44,755 bases of DNA from Christensenellaceae bacterium (GTDB lineage Bacteria > Bacillota > Clostridia > Christensenellales > Borkfalkiaceae), in the NCBI GenBank assembly GCA_022768945.1, contig JALEKY010000010.1, positions 1-44,755 of the forward strand. The letters run 5' to 3'. The position numbers and the translations under genes were made by a program. The notes beneath the pieces were generated by a model. The model saw only the letters and a list, made by a program, of their open reading frames with translations. It was not told the DNA's origin and made no database searches. Positions 17,679 to 24,606 of this stretch are shown in pieces. The stretch's first letter is position 1. The number at the start of each line of letters is the position of its first letter.

Positions 17679-18698
17679 CTATCGCTGAACTCTTCCGCTC
17701 GTATTGCCGCCCATAAGGGAATAGACTTCTTTTAAATCGACGAGGTTGAAATCGCCAGAAATAGTCTGTTTCAAAGCCGAAGTCGCAGCTGCGAATTCGC
17801 CCGTCTTTTTTATATCGAAGCCGCTTAAAATTCCGTAAATCATACCCGCGGCGAACGAAGCTCCGCCACCGCCTCTGTCTACAAGGTGAATATCGTAAGA
17901 GGTTGTATGGTAGAATTCTTTGCCGTCGTACAGCAAAGCCGACCAACCGTTGTCCGAAGCGGAGCGGCTTTCTCTCAAAGTCGAACCGATGTATTCGAAG
18001 CCGAATTTTTCCTTTAACGCTTCAAACGTCTTTTTATAACCTTCAACGTCCAAAGAACCTTTGTTTACGTCGGTGTTTTCGGTTTTGAAGCCCAAAACTT
18101 TTTCCGCGTCTTCTTCGTTGCCGATGCACACGTCCACGTATTTCATAAGAGGTATCATAACGCTCTGTGCTTTTTCGGGAGTCCAGAGTTTGCTCCTGTA
18201 GTTGAGGTCTACGCTTATTTTTACGTTATGCTTTTTTGCCGATTTCATAGCTTCTTTTACTATTTCCGCGGCGTTGTCGCTTATCGCCGGAGTAATCCCC
18301 GCTACATGGAACCAATCAGCGTCTTTAAATATATTGTCGAAGTCGAATTCGTCCGCGGTCGCTTCGGATATAGCTGAGTGCTTGCGGTCGTAGAGAACGG
18401 AAGAGGGGCGCATCGAAGCGCCGTTTTCGTAAAAATTAAGTCCGATTCTGTCGCCTCCCGTCACTATAAAGGAAGTATCCACGCCTTGTGCGCGAAGTTT
18501 CCTTACGGCGTTTCTGCCGAGCGGGTTATCCGGCAGTTTGGTTACGTATCTGCTGTCGAACCCGAACCTCGCGAGAGAAACGGCAACGATCGATTCGTCT
18601 CCGCCGTAATATGCGTCGAACTCGTCGGCCTGTTCGAGTCTTAAATTTCCTTTAGGCATAAGCCTTATCATCATTTCTCCGAGCGTTACAACTCTCAT
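17679..18698 (-). CDS. kdgK: PfkB-family sugar kinase, KDG-kinase-like, with altered active-site motifs
   Basis: A 339-residue PfkB/ribokinase-fold protein most like 2-keto-3-deoxygluconate kinases (start LGEMMIRL, YGG segment, 'DNPLGRNAVRKLRAQGVDT'). It would phosphorylate KDG to KDPG for the aldolase encoded downstream. Two signature motifs are unusual. The N-terminal motif reads YYGGDESIVAV where Asn is expected in place of the Ile. The C-terminal motif reads DRGGGGASF (274-282) where the family has DRVGGGD; Ala280 replaces the catalytic-base Asp. I checked both on the nucleotide sequence (codon 280 is GCT). No frameshift or truncation. So it is either a sub-family with changed chemistry, a weak or dead kinase, or a regulator. 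The symbol reflects homology, not proven activity. Confidence 0.8.
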   Translation of the reverse strand: MRVVTLGEMMIRLMPKGNLRLEQADEFDAYYGGDESIVAVSLARFGFDSRYVTKLPDNPLGRNAVRKLRAQGVDTSFIVTGGDRIGLNFYENGASMRPSSVLYDRKHSAISEATADEFDFDNIFKDADWFHVAGITPAISDNAAEIVKEAMKSAKKHNVKISVDLNYRSKLWTPEKAQSVMIPLMKYVDVCIGNEEDAEKVLGFKTENTDVNKGSLDVEGYKKTFEALKEKFGFEYIGSTLRESRSASDNGWSALLYDGKEFYHTTSYDIHLVDRGGGGASFAAGMIYGILSGFDIKKTGEFAAATSALKQTISGDFNLVDLKEVYSLMGGNTSGRVQR

Positions 18699-18819
18699 AA
18701 TTTATCTCCGATTATTATAAGTTATTGAAAGAAAAAGGCGAGAGGTCCTTTTGTTTTAAGAATAAAAGTGCCGTTTTTCCCGCGTTAATCGATTGTTTTT
18801 CTTAAAAACCGTATTGATT

Positions 18820-19473
18820 TTAAGATTTTCCGTATTTATATAAAAAGTAATTTCTCCCTGCTTTGACGAATTCTTCCGGTATTTCGTTGAAACGTCCCGA
18901 AGCGAGCAAGTCGAGGTATATTCCGCAGTTTTTTTCAACTACAAGGCAGCAAATTTTTGCTTCTTCAAGATTTCTTCCAATGCAAACCGGACCGTGATTT
19001 CTTATTAAAATAGCGTTTGACTCTGTCATCGATTTTATGACCATATCCCCGAGTTTTACGTGTTCTTCGGACGGAACGAATTCCTTCGTCAAGGGTATCG
19101 CGCCTCCGATTATTTGACACATTTCTTCCGAAATAACGGGAACTCCTCCGTCGCGCGCGCACATCGCCATCGCCTTGGGGGAATGCATATGAATAATCGC
19201 CCCTACGTCCTTTCGTGCGTTCATTATTCCGCGATGAATTTCTCTTTCACTCGTCGCGAGTCTGTTTCCGGAAACGACTTTTCCGTCCGGAGCAAGCACG
19301 ACGAGATCTTCCTCCGTCATATCTTCGTAAGCGATTTTCGAAGGCGTAATGAGAATATTTCCGTCGTCGAGCTTAACGCTTATGTTGCCCCAGGTACCGA
19401 AAACCAGCCCTTTCTCTTTAAGCCAAAGGCACGCGTCGATGACCTGCCTTCTTAACTCTTTGCAATCATTCAT
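18820..19473 (-). CDS. Class II aldolase/adducin family (fuculose-1-phosphate aldolase-like)
   Basis: A 217-residue zinc aldolase. Zinc ligands His95 and His97 (HMHS) and His160 (RNHGP), the catalytic Glu76 in TSEREIH, and the phosphate-binding GTWGNIS near residue 27 are all present. Length matches FucA/AraD-type enzymes (about 215). These cleave deoxy-ketose phosphates to dihydroxyacetone phosphate plus an aldehyde, or epimerise ribulose phosphate. It is the first gene of the locus, right after the operator, and the 346-bp stretch to the next ATG contains the gene and a 121-bp gap. In this pathway it could handle a side product or a deoxy-sugar (fucose/rhamnose type) from the same glycan. 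Substrate not assignable. Confidence 0.88.
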   Translation of the reverse strand: MNDCKELRRQVIDACLWLKEKGLVFGTWGNISVKLDDGNILITPSKIAYEDMTEEDLVVLAPDGKVVSGNRLATSEREIHRGIMNARKDVGAIIHMHSPKAMAMCARDGGVPVISEEMCQIIGGAIPLTKEFVPSEEHVKLGDMVIKSMTESNAILIRNHGPVCIGRNLEEAKICCLVVEKNCGIYLDLLASGRFNEIPEEFVKAGRNYFLYKYGKS

Positions 19474-19492
19474 AAATACTGCCTCATAATTT

Positions 19493-19510
19493 TGCGTTAT
19501 CGATTACGCA
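19493..19510. promoter_or_regulatory. Probable LacI-family operator
   Basis: TGCGTTATCGATTACGCA is an 18-bp inverted repeat with a central CG and only one mismatched pair, the usual form of a LacI/GalR operator. It lies just downstream of the minus-strand -10 box, covering the likely transcription start of the glycan operon, and next to the divergent LacI gene. Repression by road-block is the simplest reading. No equal copy was seen elsewhere in the window. Confidence 0.75.
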
Positions 19511-19511
19511 C

Positions 19512-19540
19512 ATAATAACACAAATTCGTTCGTTTGTCAA
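19512..19540 (-). promoter_or_regulatory. Sigma-A promoter of the glycan operon
   Basis: On the minus strand TTGACA (19540-19535), a 17-base spacer and TATTAT (19517-19512). It drives the class II aldolase gene at 19473 and probably the whole leftward locus, with the operator immediately downstream. Confidence 0.85.
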
Positions 19541-19624
19541 TACATTTCCCGAAAAAAGATTATTTTTTTAGTGGCAAGGCTTTTGCATTGATTATTTTTT
19601 GACGCTTTGCGCTTGTTTTTTCGA

Positions 19625-19653
19625 TTGACTTTACGCCGCCTGTATAGTATAAT
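19625..19653 (+). promoter_or_regulatory. Sigma-A promoter of the LacI regulator gene
   Basis: TTGACT (19625-19630), 17-base spacer, TATAAT (19648-19653), 23 bases before the regulator ATG. It is divergent from the glycan operon promoter, with about 110 bases between the two. Confidence 0.85.
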
Positions 19654-19676
19654 TTAAAAAAAGAGCGTGGTATTAT

Positions 19677-20735
19677 ATGGAAATCAAGAAGAAAGCAACG
19701 ATATACGATATAGCCAAAGAACTTAACATTTCGAGCGGTACCGTATATCGCGCCCTGAACAACAAAGGGCGTTTCAGTAAGGAAACTCAAAAAAAAGTTC
19801 TTGAAACCGCTGAAAGGCTTAACTACTCGATAAACCACACTGCGCAGGCGTTAAGACGCAACCCTGTAACGGTGGGGGTAATTCTTTGTTGTCCTGTTCC
19901 TCAGTTTTTAAACGAAATAGAACAAGGTATCCGCGTAGGGTTTGCGGAAATAGAAAACTATAACGTATTTGCGGATATCAGAGTGCTTTCCGGTGTGAAC
20001 GCCGAACAGCGCGTCGAGGAGATTTTTTCTTACCTTAACGACTTCGAAGCAAACGGATATTATGCCGCTATATTGTTTTTATCCGGTTCTACGGATAAAT
20101 TTATAGAAAGAATAGAAAAACTCGGGGGAAAGGGTATAAAAATCGTAACGATAGTTAATGACGTTCCGTGTAAAAACAGAATTTTCCACGTCGCCGCAGA
20201 CGGTTTTTCGGCGGGCGCGATTGCTGCGGAATTCCTCGGGCTTTGCTGCCCGAACGGCAAAACTGCTATCCTGACAGGTAATAAATCTACGTATATTCAC
20301 GAAAAGAATATCAACGGTTTTCTTGCTGCCGCAAAGGAGAATTCGATAGTCGGAGTAGACGTCTACGAACATAACGACGAGCCCGCGCTTGTTTCTCGCC
20401 TTTTGAAGGAAATTTTTTACGGCGAAAAGCGTTACGACGGCGTGTATATTTCGACCGCAAGCACCATTACGGCATACCAGTTTTTAAAAAAATTATCGGG
20501 GGAAACGCTGCCGAAAATCGTTACCACCGACCTTTTTTCAGAGAATGTAAAATTGCTCGAGGCGCGTATCGCAAAGGCTTCGATATTTCAGGCGCCGTAC
20601 AAACAGGGAAAAGAGGCTGTAAAAAAACTTTACAGATATATAACGGGCGGAACGGTAAAAGAATTCGAAAAAATCGCCCCGATACTCGTTTTAAGGTCGA
20701 ACCTCGATTCGTTCGTCGTAAACGAGAACGATTGA
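19677..20735 (+). CDS. LacI-family transcriptional regulator
   Basis: A 352-residue repressor-type protein. Residues about 7-27 form the LacI helix-turn-helix (TIYDIAKELNISSGTVYRAL), followed by the hinge region near 50-60 (HTAQALRRNP) and a periplasmic-binding-like ligand domain from about residue 63 (VGVILCC...) to the end. The ligand domain resembles the sugar-binding type seen in RbsR-like regulators. The recognition helix has Tyr where many relatives have Ser, so operator preference may be particular. It is divergent from the glycan operon and has an operator-like palindrome in the shared region, so it most likely represses that operon until a sugar or sugar-acid inducer binds. The ribosome site is weak (GAGCGTGG). 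Confidence 0.92.
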   Translation: MEIKKKATIYDIAKELNISSGTVYRALNNKGRFSKETQKKVLETAERLNYSINHTAQALRRNPVTVGVILCCPVPQFLNEIEQGIRVGFAEIENYNVFADIRVLSGVNAEQRVEEIFSYLNDFEANGYYAAILFLSGSTDKFIERIEKLGGKGIKIVTIVNDVPCKNRIFHVAADGFSAGAIAAEFLGLCCPNGKTAILTGNKSTYIHEKNINGFLAAAKENSIVGVDVYEHNDEPALVSRLLKEIFYGEKRYDGVYISTASTITAYQFLKKLSGETLPKIVTTDLFSENVKLLEARIAKASIFQAPYKQGKEAVKKLYRYITGGTVKEFEKIAPILVLRSNLDSFVVNEND

Positions 20736-20800
20736 TGTTTGTTTAGTTTTGTCCGGAAAATTCAATCAAGTAAAAATTTACGGCAAAACACGGAGCAATT

Positions 20801-22345
20801 ATGGGTTGGTTTAATTATTACGGTCTTGTTTTTATTGTTATTCTGATGATACCGAATGTCGTTTATGCCGTAAAAAACAAAAACGGCTTTATCGGCGTTT
20901 ATCATAATAAAAGAGTTGAATTTTTTGAGCAAGCGGGCAGGTTCGGCTGTTTTGCGTTAATGATTTTTAATATTCCGTATACCTGGGTGGGGTTTTGGTT
21001 TTCGTACGGAAAGGAAATCTATCTCGTCGTAAATACATCGTCTGTTTTGGCATATTGCTTAATATGGATAATTCTGCGGAATAATTCGGATATGGTTAAA
21101 GCACTGTTGCTTTCGATTATTCCGTCGTTGATGTTTGTTTTTTCCGGTATAACGATTGCAAGTATACCGTTGTTTATCTTTTCCGTAGTATTTGCTGTCT
21201 GTCATATTTTAATTTCCGTCAAAAACTCCGCTTCGGACAACAATTCTCCCCGAAAGACGAGAAGAAAAAGCGCTGTAACGGTATTCGCCGTGTTGCTGTC
21301 TTTTGTGTTTGTTATTATAGGAACGTTCGGCTGCATAATATTAAACGGTCAGAACAACCTTGCAAAGCTTGATTATATGTCGGCAAGGGAAATGATAGAC
21401 TACTGTCTGGATAAAGACAGTAAAATAAGCGTAGCATTAATCGAAAACGGAAACGTATCGTATCACACTTACTGTTGCGACGGAGAAAAAAACGTCTTGT
21501 ATGATTTTGAAATCGGTTCAATCAGTAAAACGTTTGTCGGGTTGTTATGCGCAAAAGCCGTAAACGAAAACAAATTGAATATTACGGATTGTATTTCGAA
21601 ATATCTCGATTTAGACGCTTCTAAATATTATCCGACGATAGAGAGATTATTAACTCACACTTCCGGTTACGAAGCGTATTATTTCGAAAATCGGATGATA
21701 GGCAACAAACTTGCTCATATATCAAACGATTTTTACGGAATAAGCAAAGATAAGATATTGAGTAAAATAAAAGAACTTTCGCTTGAAGATAAAGATTATC
21801 CTTTCGAATACTCTAATTTCGGTATTTCCGTATTGGGGCTTGTTCTGGAAAAGATATATAAAGAAGATTTTACAAAGCTTGTGAATGGTTATATCTTAGA
21901 CGAATTGAAATTAACGAATACAAAAGTCGCAAAACAGAGCGGAAATTTGTATAACTATTGGAAATGGGAGGATAACGACGGATACGTTCCCGCGGGGGCG
22001 ATTGTTTCGAACGTCGAAGATATGGCGAAATATCTGAATATTTTTTTATCGGACGGACTTGAATATGCGTCGGATACGTATGCAAAAATCAAAGACATAA
22101 ACGCAAATAACAAGACGTATGAAAAAATGAATATTCGTTTAGACGGCGTAGGCATGACTTGGATGCTTGACGATAAAAACGATATTGTATGGCATAACGG
22201 AGCGACTACGAACTTTAACGCTTATATGGGTTTTACAAAAGATAAGAAAAAAGGCGTTGTGGTATTGAGTAATATTGATCCCGACGATAAAATTTCCATG
22301 ACAGTAATAGGCGTGAAAATTTTAACGAGTGCAAGTCCGCTTTAA
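20801..22345 (+). CDS. Membrane-anchored serine hydrolase (beta-lactamase/class C PBP family)
   Basis: A 514-residue protein. The N-terminal 180 residues hold about six membrane segments (near 8-24, 46-66, 73-93, 100-118, 120-140 and 157-180). The rest is a PF00144 serine hydrolase domain with SISK (Ser240, Lys243), the Tyr-Ser-Asn motif (337-339) and His465-Asn-Gly (465-467) as the KTG equivalent. The catalytic domain should face outside. Relatives include esterases, D-amino-acid peptidases and class C beta-lactamases; the reaction cannot be chosen here. It starts 65 bases after the LacI gene with GGAG before the ATG, with no clear terminator between them. Codon use is visibly more A/T-rich than in neighbouring genes, a possible sign of transfer. 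Confidence 0.85.
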   Translation: MGWFNYYGLVFIVILMIPNVVYAVKNKNGFIGVYHNKRVEFFEQAGRFGCFALMIFNIPYTWVGFWFSYGKEIYLVVNTSSVLAYCLIWIILRNNSDMVKALLLSIIPSLMFVFSGITIASIPLFIFSVVFAVCHILISVKNSASDNNSPRKTRRKSAVTVFAVLLSFVFVIIGTFGCIILNGQNNLAKLDYMSAREMIDYCLDKDSKISVALIENGNVSYHTYCCDGEKNVLYDFEIGSISKTFVGLLCAKAVNENKLNITDCISKYLDLDASKYYPTIERLLTHTSGYEAYYFENRMIGNKLAHISNDFYGISKDKILSKIKELSLEDKDYPFEYSNFGISVLGLVLEKIYKEDFTKLVNGYILDELKLTNTKVAKQSGNLYNYWKWEDNDGYVPAGAIVSNVEDMAKYLNIFLSDGLEYASDTYAKIKDINANNKTYEKMNIRLDGVGMTWMLDDKNDIVWHNGATTNFNAYMGFTKDKKKGVVVLSNIDPDDKISMTVIGVKILTSASPL

Positions 22346-22368
22346 AACTTTTTTACGTAACTTTACGT

Positions 22369-22396
22369 CGAGTCAACGTCACGGCTCGGTTTTTTG
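22369..22396 (+). terminator. Rho-independent terminator after serine hydrolase
   Basis: CGAGTC and GGCTCG form a 6-bp stem (one G-T pair) with an 8-base loop, followed by GTTTTTTG, 24 bases after the stop codon. A weaker hairpin (TCGAA/TTCGA then TTTTTT) follows at about 22415-22438. Confidence 0.65.
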
Positions 22397-22443
22397 TCGG
22401 AAAAAACGTTAATCGAAGAAATTCGACTTGTTTTTTGTCGTAT

Positions 22444-22464
22444 GGGCGAGCGCCGCCCCGTCCG
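22444..22464 (-). repeat. Short palindromic repeat (REP-like), copy 1
   Basis: On the minus strand reads CGGACGGGGCGGCGCTCGCCC, matching the core of the repeats at 34507-34549 and 34576-34614. It lies in the spacer after the serine hydrolase gene. Confidence 0.55.
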
Positions 22465-22500
22465 TATTGTATGTTTAACTTGAGTTACTATTCTACCCTT

Positions 22501-22529
22501 GTAGGGGGAGAGCATCGCTCGTCCGCAAT
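22501..22529 (-). repeat. Short palindromic repeat (REP-like), copy 2
   Basis: On the minus strand TTGCGGACGAGCGATGCTC followed by TCCCCCTAC; the same core and flanking CCCCTAC as the copy at 34507. Stem is GAGC/GCTC. Together with copies near 34.5 kb this defines a dispersed family. Confidence 0.65.
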
Positions 22530-22570
22530 TTTTGCCCGATTATGTTTGTTTTACGGGCTTTTTGGCTTTT

Positions 22571-22735
22571 ATAATTCCTTATCACTAACTATTTTTGCGG
22601 CAATAAATCGGTTTTTGCCGTGTTAAACGAGCCTTTAGTACGTTTAGTACAATTTCGGTCGTTTGCCTTGCAAAAACGTATGCCGCTAAACGGCGATTTC
22701 TTTTCGGTAATTAGTGATGAAGAATGGAATCCCTA
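22571..22735 (+). mobile_element. MITE-like element, copy A (shorter)
   Basis: About 165 bp. An internal block of some 85 bp (from ACTATTTTTGCGGC to GCCTTGCAAAAACG) is nearly identical to the reverse complement of 31183-31276. The right end GAATGGAATCCC followed by TA matches the terminal inverted repeat of copy B. The left end is degraded. No coding capacity. It lies in the spacer of 22346-22791, which otherwise holds the terminator and two short repeats. Confidence 0.7.
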
Positions 22736-22750
22736 CTTTTTAATAATACA

Positions 22751-22791
22751 AAAAAGAACAAAGCAAACTTTTGATTTGCTTTGTTCTTTTT
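22751..22791 (-). terminator. Strong terminator of the tRNA array (bidirectional)
   Basis: A 17-bp perfect stem (AAAAAGAACAAAGCAAA against its complement) with a 7-base loop, ending in T-runs on both strands. On the minus strand it begins one base after the CCA of the last tRNA, so it ends the tRNA transcript. Confidence 0.9.
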
Positions 22792-22867
22792 TGGTGCACC
22801 ATCACGGACTCGAACCGGGGACCCACTGATTAAGAGTCAGTTGCTCTACCAACTGAGCTAATGGTGC
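22792..22867 (-). tRNA. tRNA-Lys (CUU anticodon)
   Basis: Full cloverleaf: acceptor GCACCAT/ATGGTGC, D-arm TAGCTCAGTTGGTAGAGC, anticodon loop CTCTTAA read as CUU, T-arm GGTTCGAGTCC, discriminator A and encoded CCA. Last gene of the six-tRNA array. Confidence 0.96.
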
Positions 22868-22872
22868 GTTTT

Positions 22873-22948
22873 TGGTGATCCATCCGCGATTCGAACGCGG
22901 GACACCGTGATTAAAAGTCACGTGCTCTGCCAACTGAGCTAATGGACC
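22873..22948 (-). tRNA. tRNA-Lys (UUU anticodon)
   Basis: Acceptor GGTCCAT/ATGGATC (one G-U pair), anticodon loop CTTTTAA read as UUU, T-arm CGTTCGAATCG, discriminator A, encoded CCA. Five bases separate it from the second lysine tRNA. Confidence 0.96.
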
Positions 22949-22966
22949 ATATTAAATTTTTTTAGC

Positions 22967-23041
22967 TGGCTGGGGTGGCAGGATTTGAACCTACGAATCC
23001 CGGAATCAAAATCCGGTGCCTTACCGCTTGGCGACACCCCA
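22967..23041 (-). tRNA. tRNA-Gln (UUG anticodon)
   Basis: Acceptor TGGGGTG/CACCCCA with the U1-A72 pair typical of bacterial tRNA-Gln, D-arm GCCAAGCGGTAAGGC, anticodon loop TTTTGAT read as UUG, discriminator G, encoded CCA. Confidence 0.96.
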
Positions 23042-23051
23042 ATACACTTAT

Positions 23052-23129
23052 TGGGGCGAGAGAAGGGAATCGAACCCTCGACCTCCAGGACCACAATCTG
23101 GCGCTCTAACCAATTGAGCTACTCTCGCC
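23052..23129 (-). tRNA. tRNA-His (GUG anticodon)
   Basis: Acceptor GCGAGAG/CTCTCGC preceded by an encoded extra G at position -1 opposite C73, the histidine identity pair. Anticodon loop TTGTGGT read as GUG. CCA is encoded. Confidence 0.96.
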
Positions 23130-23130
23130 A

Positions 23131-23207
23131 TGGCGCGCCTGAAGGGATTCGAACCCCTGGCACACGGCTTAGAAGGCCGTTGCTCTATCCAACTGAGCTA
23201 CAGGCGC
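23131..23207 (-). tRNA. tRNA-Arg (UCU anticodon)
   Basis: Acceptor GCGCCTG/CAGGCGC, anticodon loop CTTCTAA read as UCU, T-arm GGTTCGAATCC, discriminator G, encoded CCA. Only one base lies between it and tRNA-His. Confidence 0.96.
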
Positions 23208-23225
23208 AAGTGTTGGAAGAAATCA

Positions 23226-23299
23226 TGGAGCGGGTGATGGGAATCGGACCCACGCAACCAGCTTGGAAGGCTGGTGTTCTACCATTGAACTACACCCGC
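23226..23299 (-). tRNA. tRNA-Gly (UCC anticodon)
   Basis: Acceptor GCGGGTG/CACCCGC, D-arm TAGTTCAATGGTAGAAC, anticodon loop CTTCCAA read as UCC, discriminator T, encoded CCA. First gene of the array, about 20 bases after the likely transcription start. Confidence 0.96.
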
Positions 23300-23323
23300 A
23301 CTTCTCACACACAATGCTAACAA

Positions 23324-23352
23324 ATTATATCAAATCGAAATTTCGTTGTCAA
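23324..23352 (-). promoter_or_regulatory. Sigma-A promoter of the tRNA array
   Basis: On the minus strand TTGACA (23352-23347), 17-base spacer, TATAAT (23329-23324): a perfect consensus promoter upstream of tRNA-Gly. The rest of 23353-23694, an A/T-rich spacer toward the DegV gene, holds no gene; a TATAAT at 23600-23605 without a good -35 may serve the DegV gene. Confidence 0.9.
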
Positions 23353-23694
23353 CAGTTTTTCGCCCTATTTATAAAATTTTTCCAAAAAATATAAAGTATT
23401 TTATTTCACGTCGGTAAGGTCGGCGTTTTTAAGTCTTGATAGGTAATTTTTATTACGTAAGTTCGTTTTGCTCCGAGGTAAATAAGAAACTTTTCCTTTT
23501 ATTGATTTTTTCGGCTCGATATATGCGCATATGCCCGTATTTACCCCTTTTTAAGAGGTTTTAACCGTTTCAGTTTACTTTCAGTTAATAATTGTGTGCT
23601 ATAATTTTAAATTGTGCGAGGACGATTTTTCTGTAAAAGTCATTATTTTTCGCACGCGCGCGGATACGTACGCGCTATCATTAAATATATAAGG

Positions 23695-24594
23695 ATGTGT
23701 AAAAAATTGAGAAATTATCATATCTTGACGGACTCTTGCTCCGATCTCACAACAGAACTTCGCAATAAATACGATATCGATTATGTACAAATGAATATCG
23801 TTTACAACGGCAAAGAACTTCCCGCCGATTTGGATTGGAAGACTTATACGCCCAAGGAAATGTACGACGTTATGCGCGGCGGCACGAGAATTACCACCAC
23901 GCAGGTTCCTGCCGAAACGTTCAACAAAAAGTTTACCGAATATGCGGAAAAGGGCGTTGACGTTTTATATATAGGTTGTTCTTCCGCACTGTCCGGTTCG
24001 ATAAATACCGGTCACGTAGTCGCAAACGAAGTAATGGAAGCTCACCCCGAAATGAAGATCATCTGCATAGACAGTCTTAATTCCTGCATGGGCGAAGGTC
24101 TTCTCGCAATAAAGGCTGCGGAACTTAAAGCGGAGGGTAAAACGCTCGAAGAAACGGCGGAGTACTTAGAAAAAAACAAACTCAAGTACAATCAGTTCTG
24201 CGTTGCTGAAACGCTCGAATATCTTAAAAGAGCCGGCAGGGTAAAGGCTTCCAAGGCGTTCTTCGGAAATCTTTTCGGCGTTAAACCGATAATTATATCC
24301 GACGCGCGCGGCGCAAACTTCGCTATAAAGAAAGCGAAAGGCAGAAAAGGCTCCATACTCGAAACTGTCGCTATGTGCAAAGAAGCCATCGTTAATCCCG
24401 AGGAGCAGACTCTTTATATTGTTCATGCCGATTGTGAGGAAGACGTAAAACTTTTCAAAGAAGAGCTTTTAAAGGAAATTCCCTGCAAGGATGTCTACGT
24501 ATCTTATATAGGACCTATCATCGGCGCGTCCGTCGGTCCAGGGGCTCTTGCCGTATACTGCGTAGGTAAGGAAGTAACCGTAATAGGCGACTAA
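23695..24594 (+). CDS. fakB: DegV-family fatty-acid-binding protein (FakB type)
   Basis: A 299-residue DegV-fold protein that holds a single fatty acid for phosphorylation by FakA. Family marks: ILTDSCSDLTTE at the N-terminus, TTTQVP near residue 70 (the TS/T-Q-P segment), GCSSALSGS (lipid head-group loop), 'DSLNSCMGEG', and 'IGPIIGASVGPGAL' near the C-terminus. The longer frame from 23614 has no ribosome site; the ATG at 23695 or a TTG at 23707 after AAGGATG is more likely, and I chose 23695. It lies 12 bases before fakA, so the pair forms a complete fatty acid kinase that feeds exogenous fatty acids into phospholipid synthesis through acyl phosphate. Confidence 0.9.
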   Translation: MCKKLRNYHILTDSCSDLTTELRNKYDIDYVQMNIVYNGKELPADLDWKTYTPKEMYDVMRGGTRITTTQVPAETFNKKFTEYAEKGVDVLYIGCSSALSGSINTGHVVANEVMEAHPEMKIICIDSLNSCMGEGLLAIKAAELKAEGKTLEETAEYLEKNKLKYNQFCVAETLEYLKRAGRVKASKAFFGNLFGVKPIIISDARGANFAIKKAKGRKGSILETVAMCKEAIVNPEEQTLYIVHADCEEDVKLFKEELLKEIPCKDVYVSYIGPIIGASVGPGALAVYCVGKEVTVIGD

Positions 24595-24606
24595 GGAACC
24601 GTAGAG

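Noticed and set aside
18781-18794. GCGTTAATCGATT upstream of the KDG-kinase-like gene, considered as a second LacI operator
   Set aside because: One extra base breaks the half-site spacing and the second half is absent; no good -35 accompanies the nearby TATAAT.
22985-23320. A 111-residue open frame with the phrase EGIRTPGTRLRRP, plus a neighbour ending at 22829
   Set aside because: It is the translation of tRNA genes on the other strand; such peptides are a known annotation artefact.
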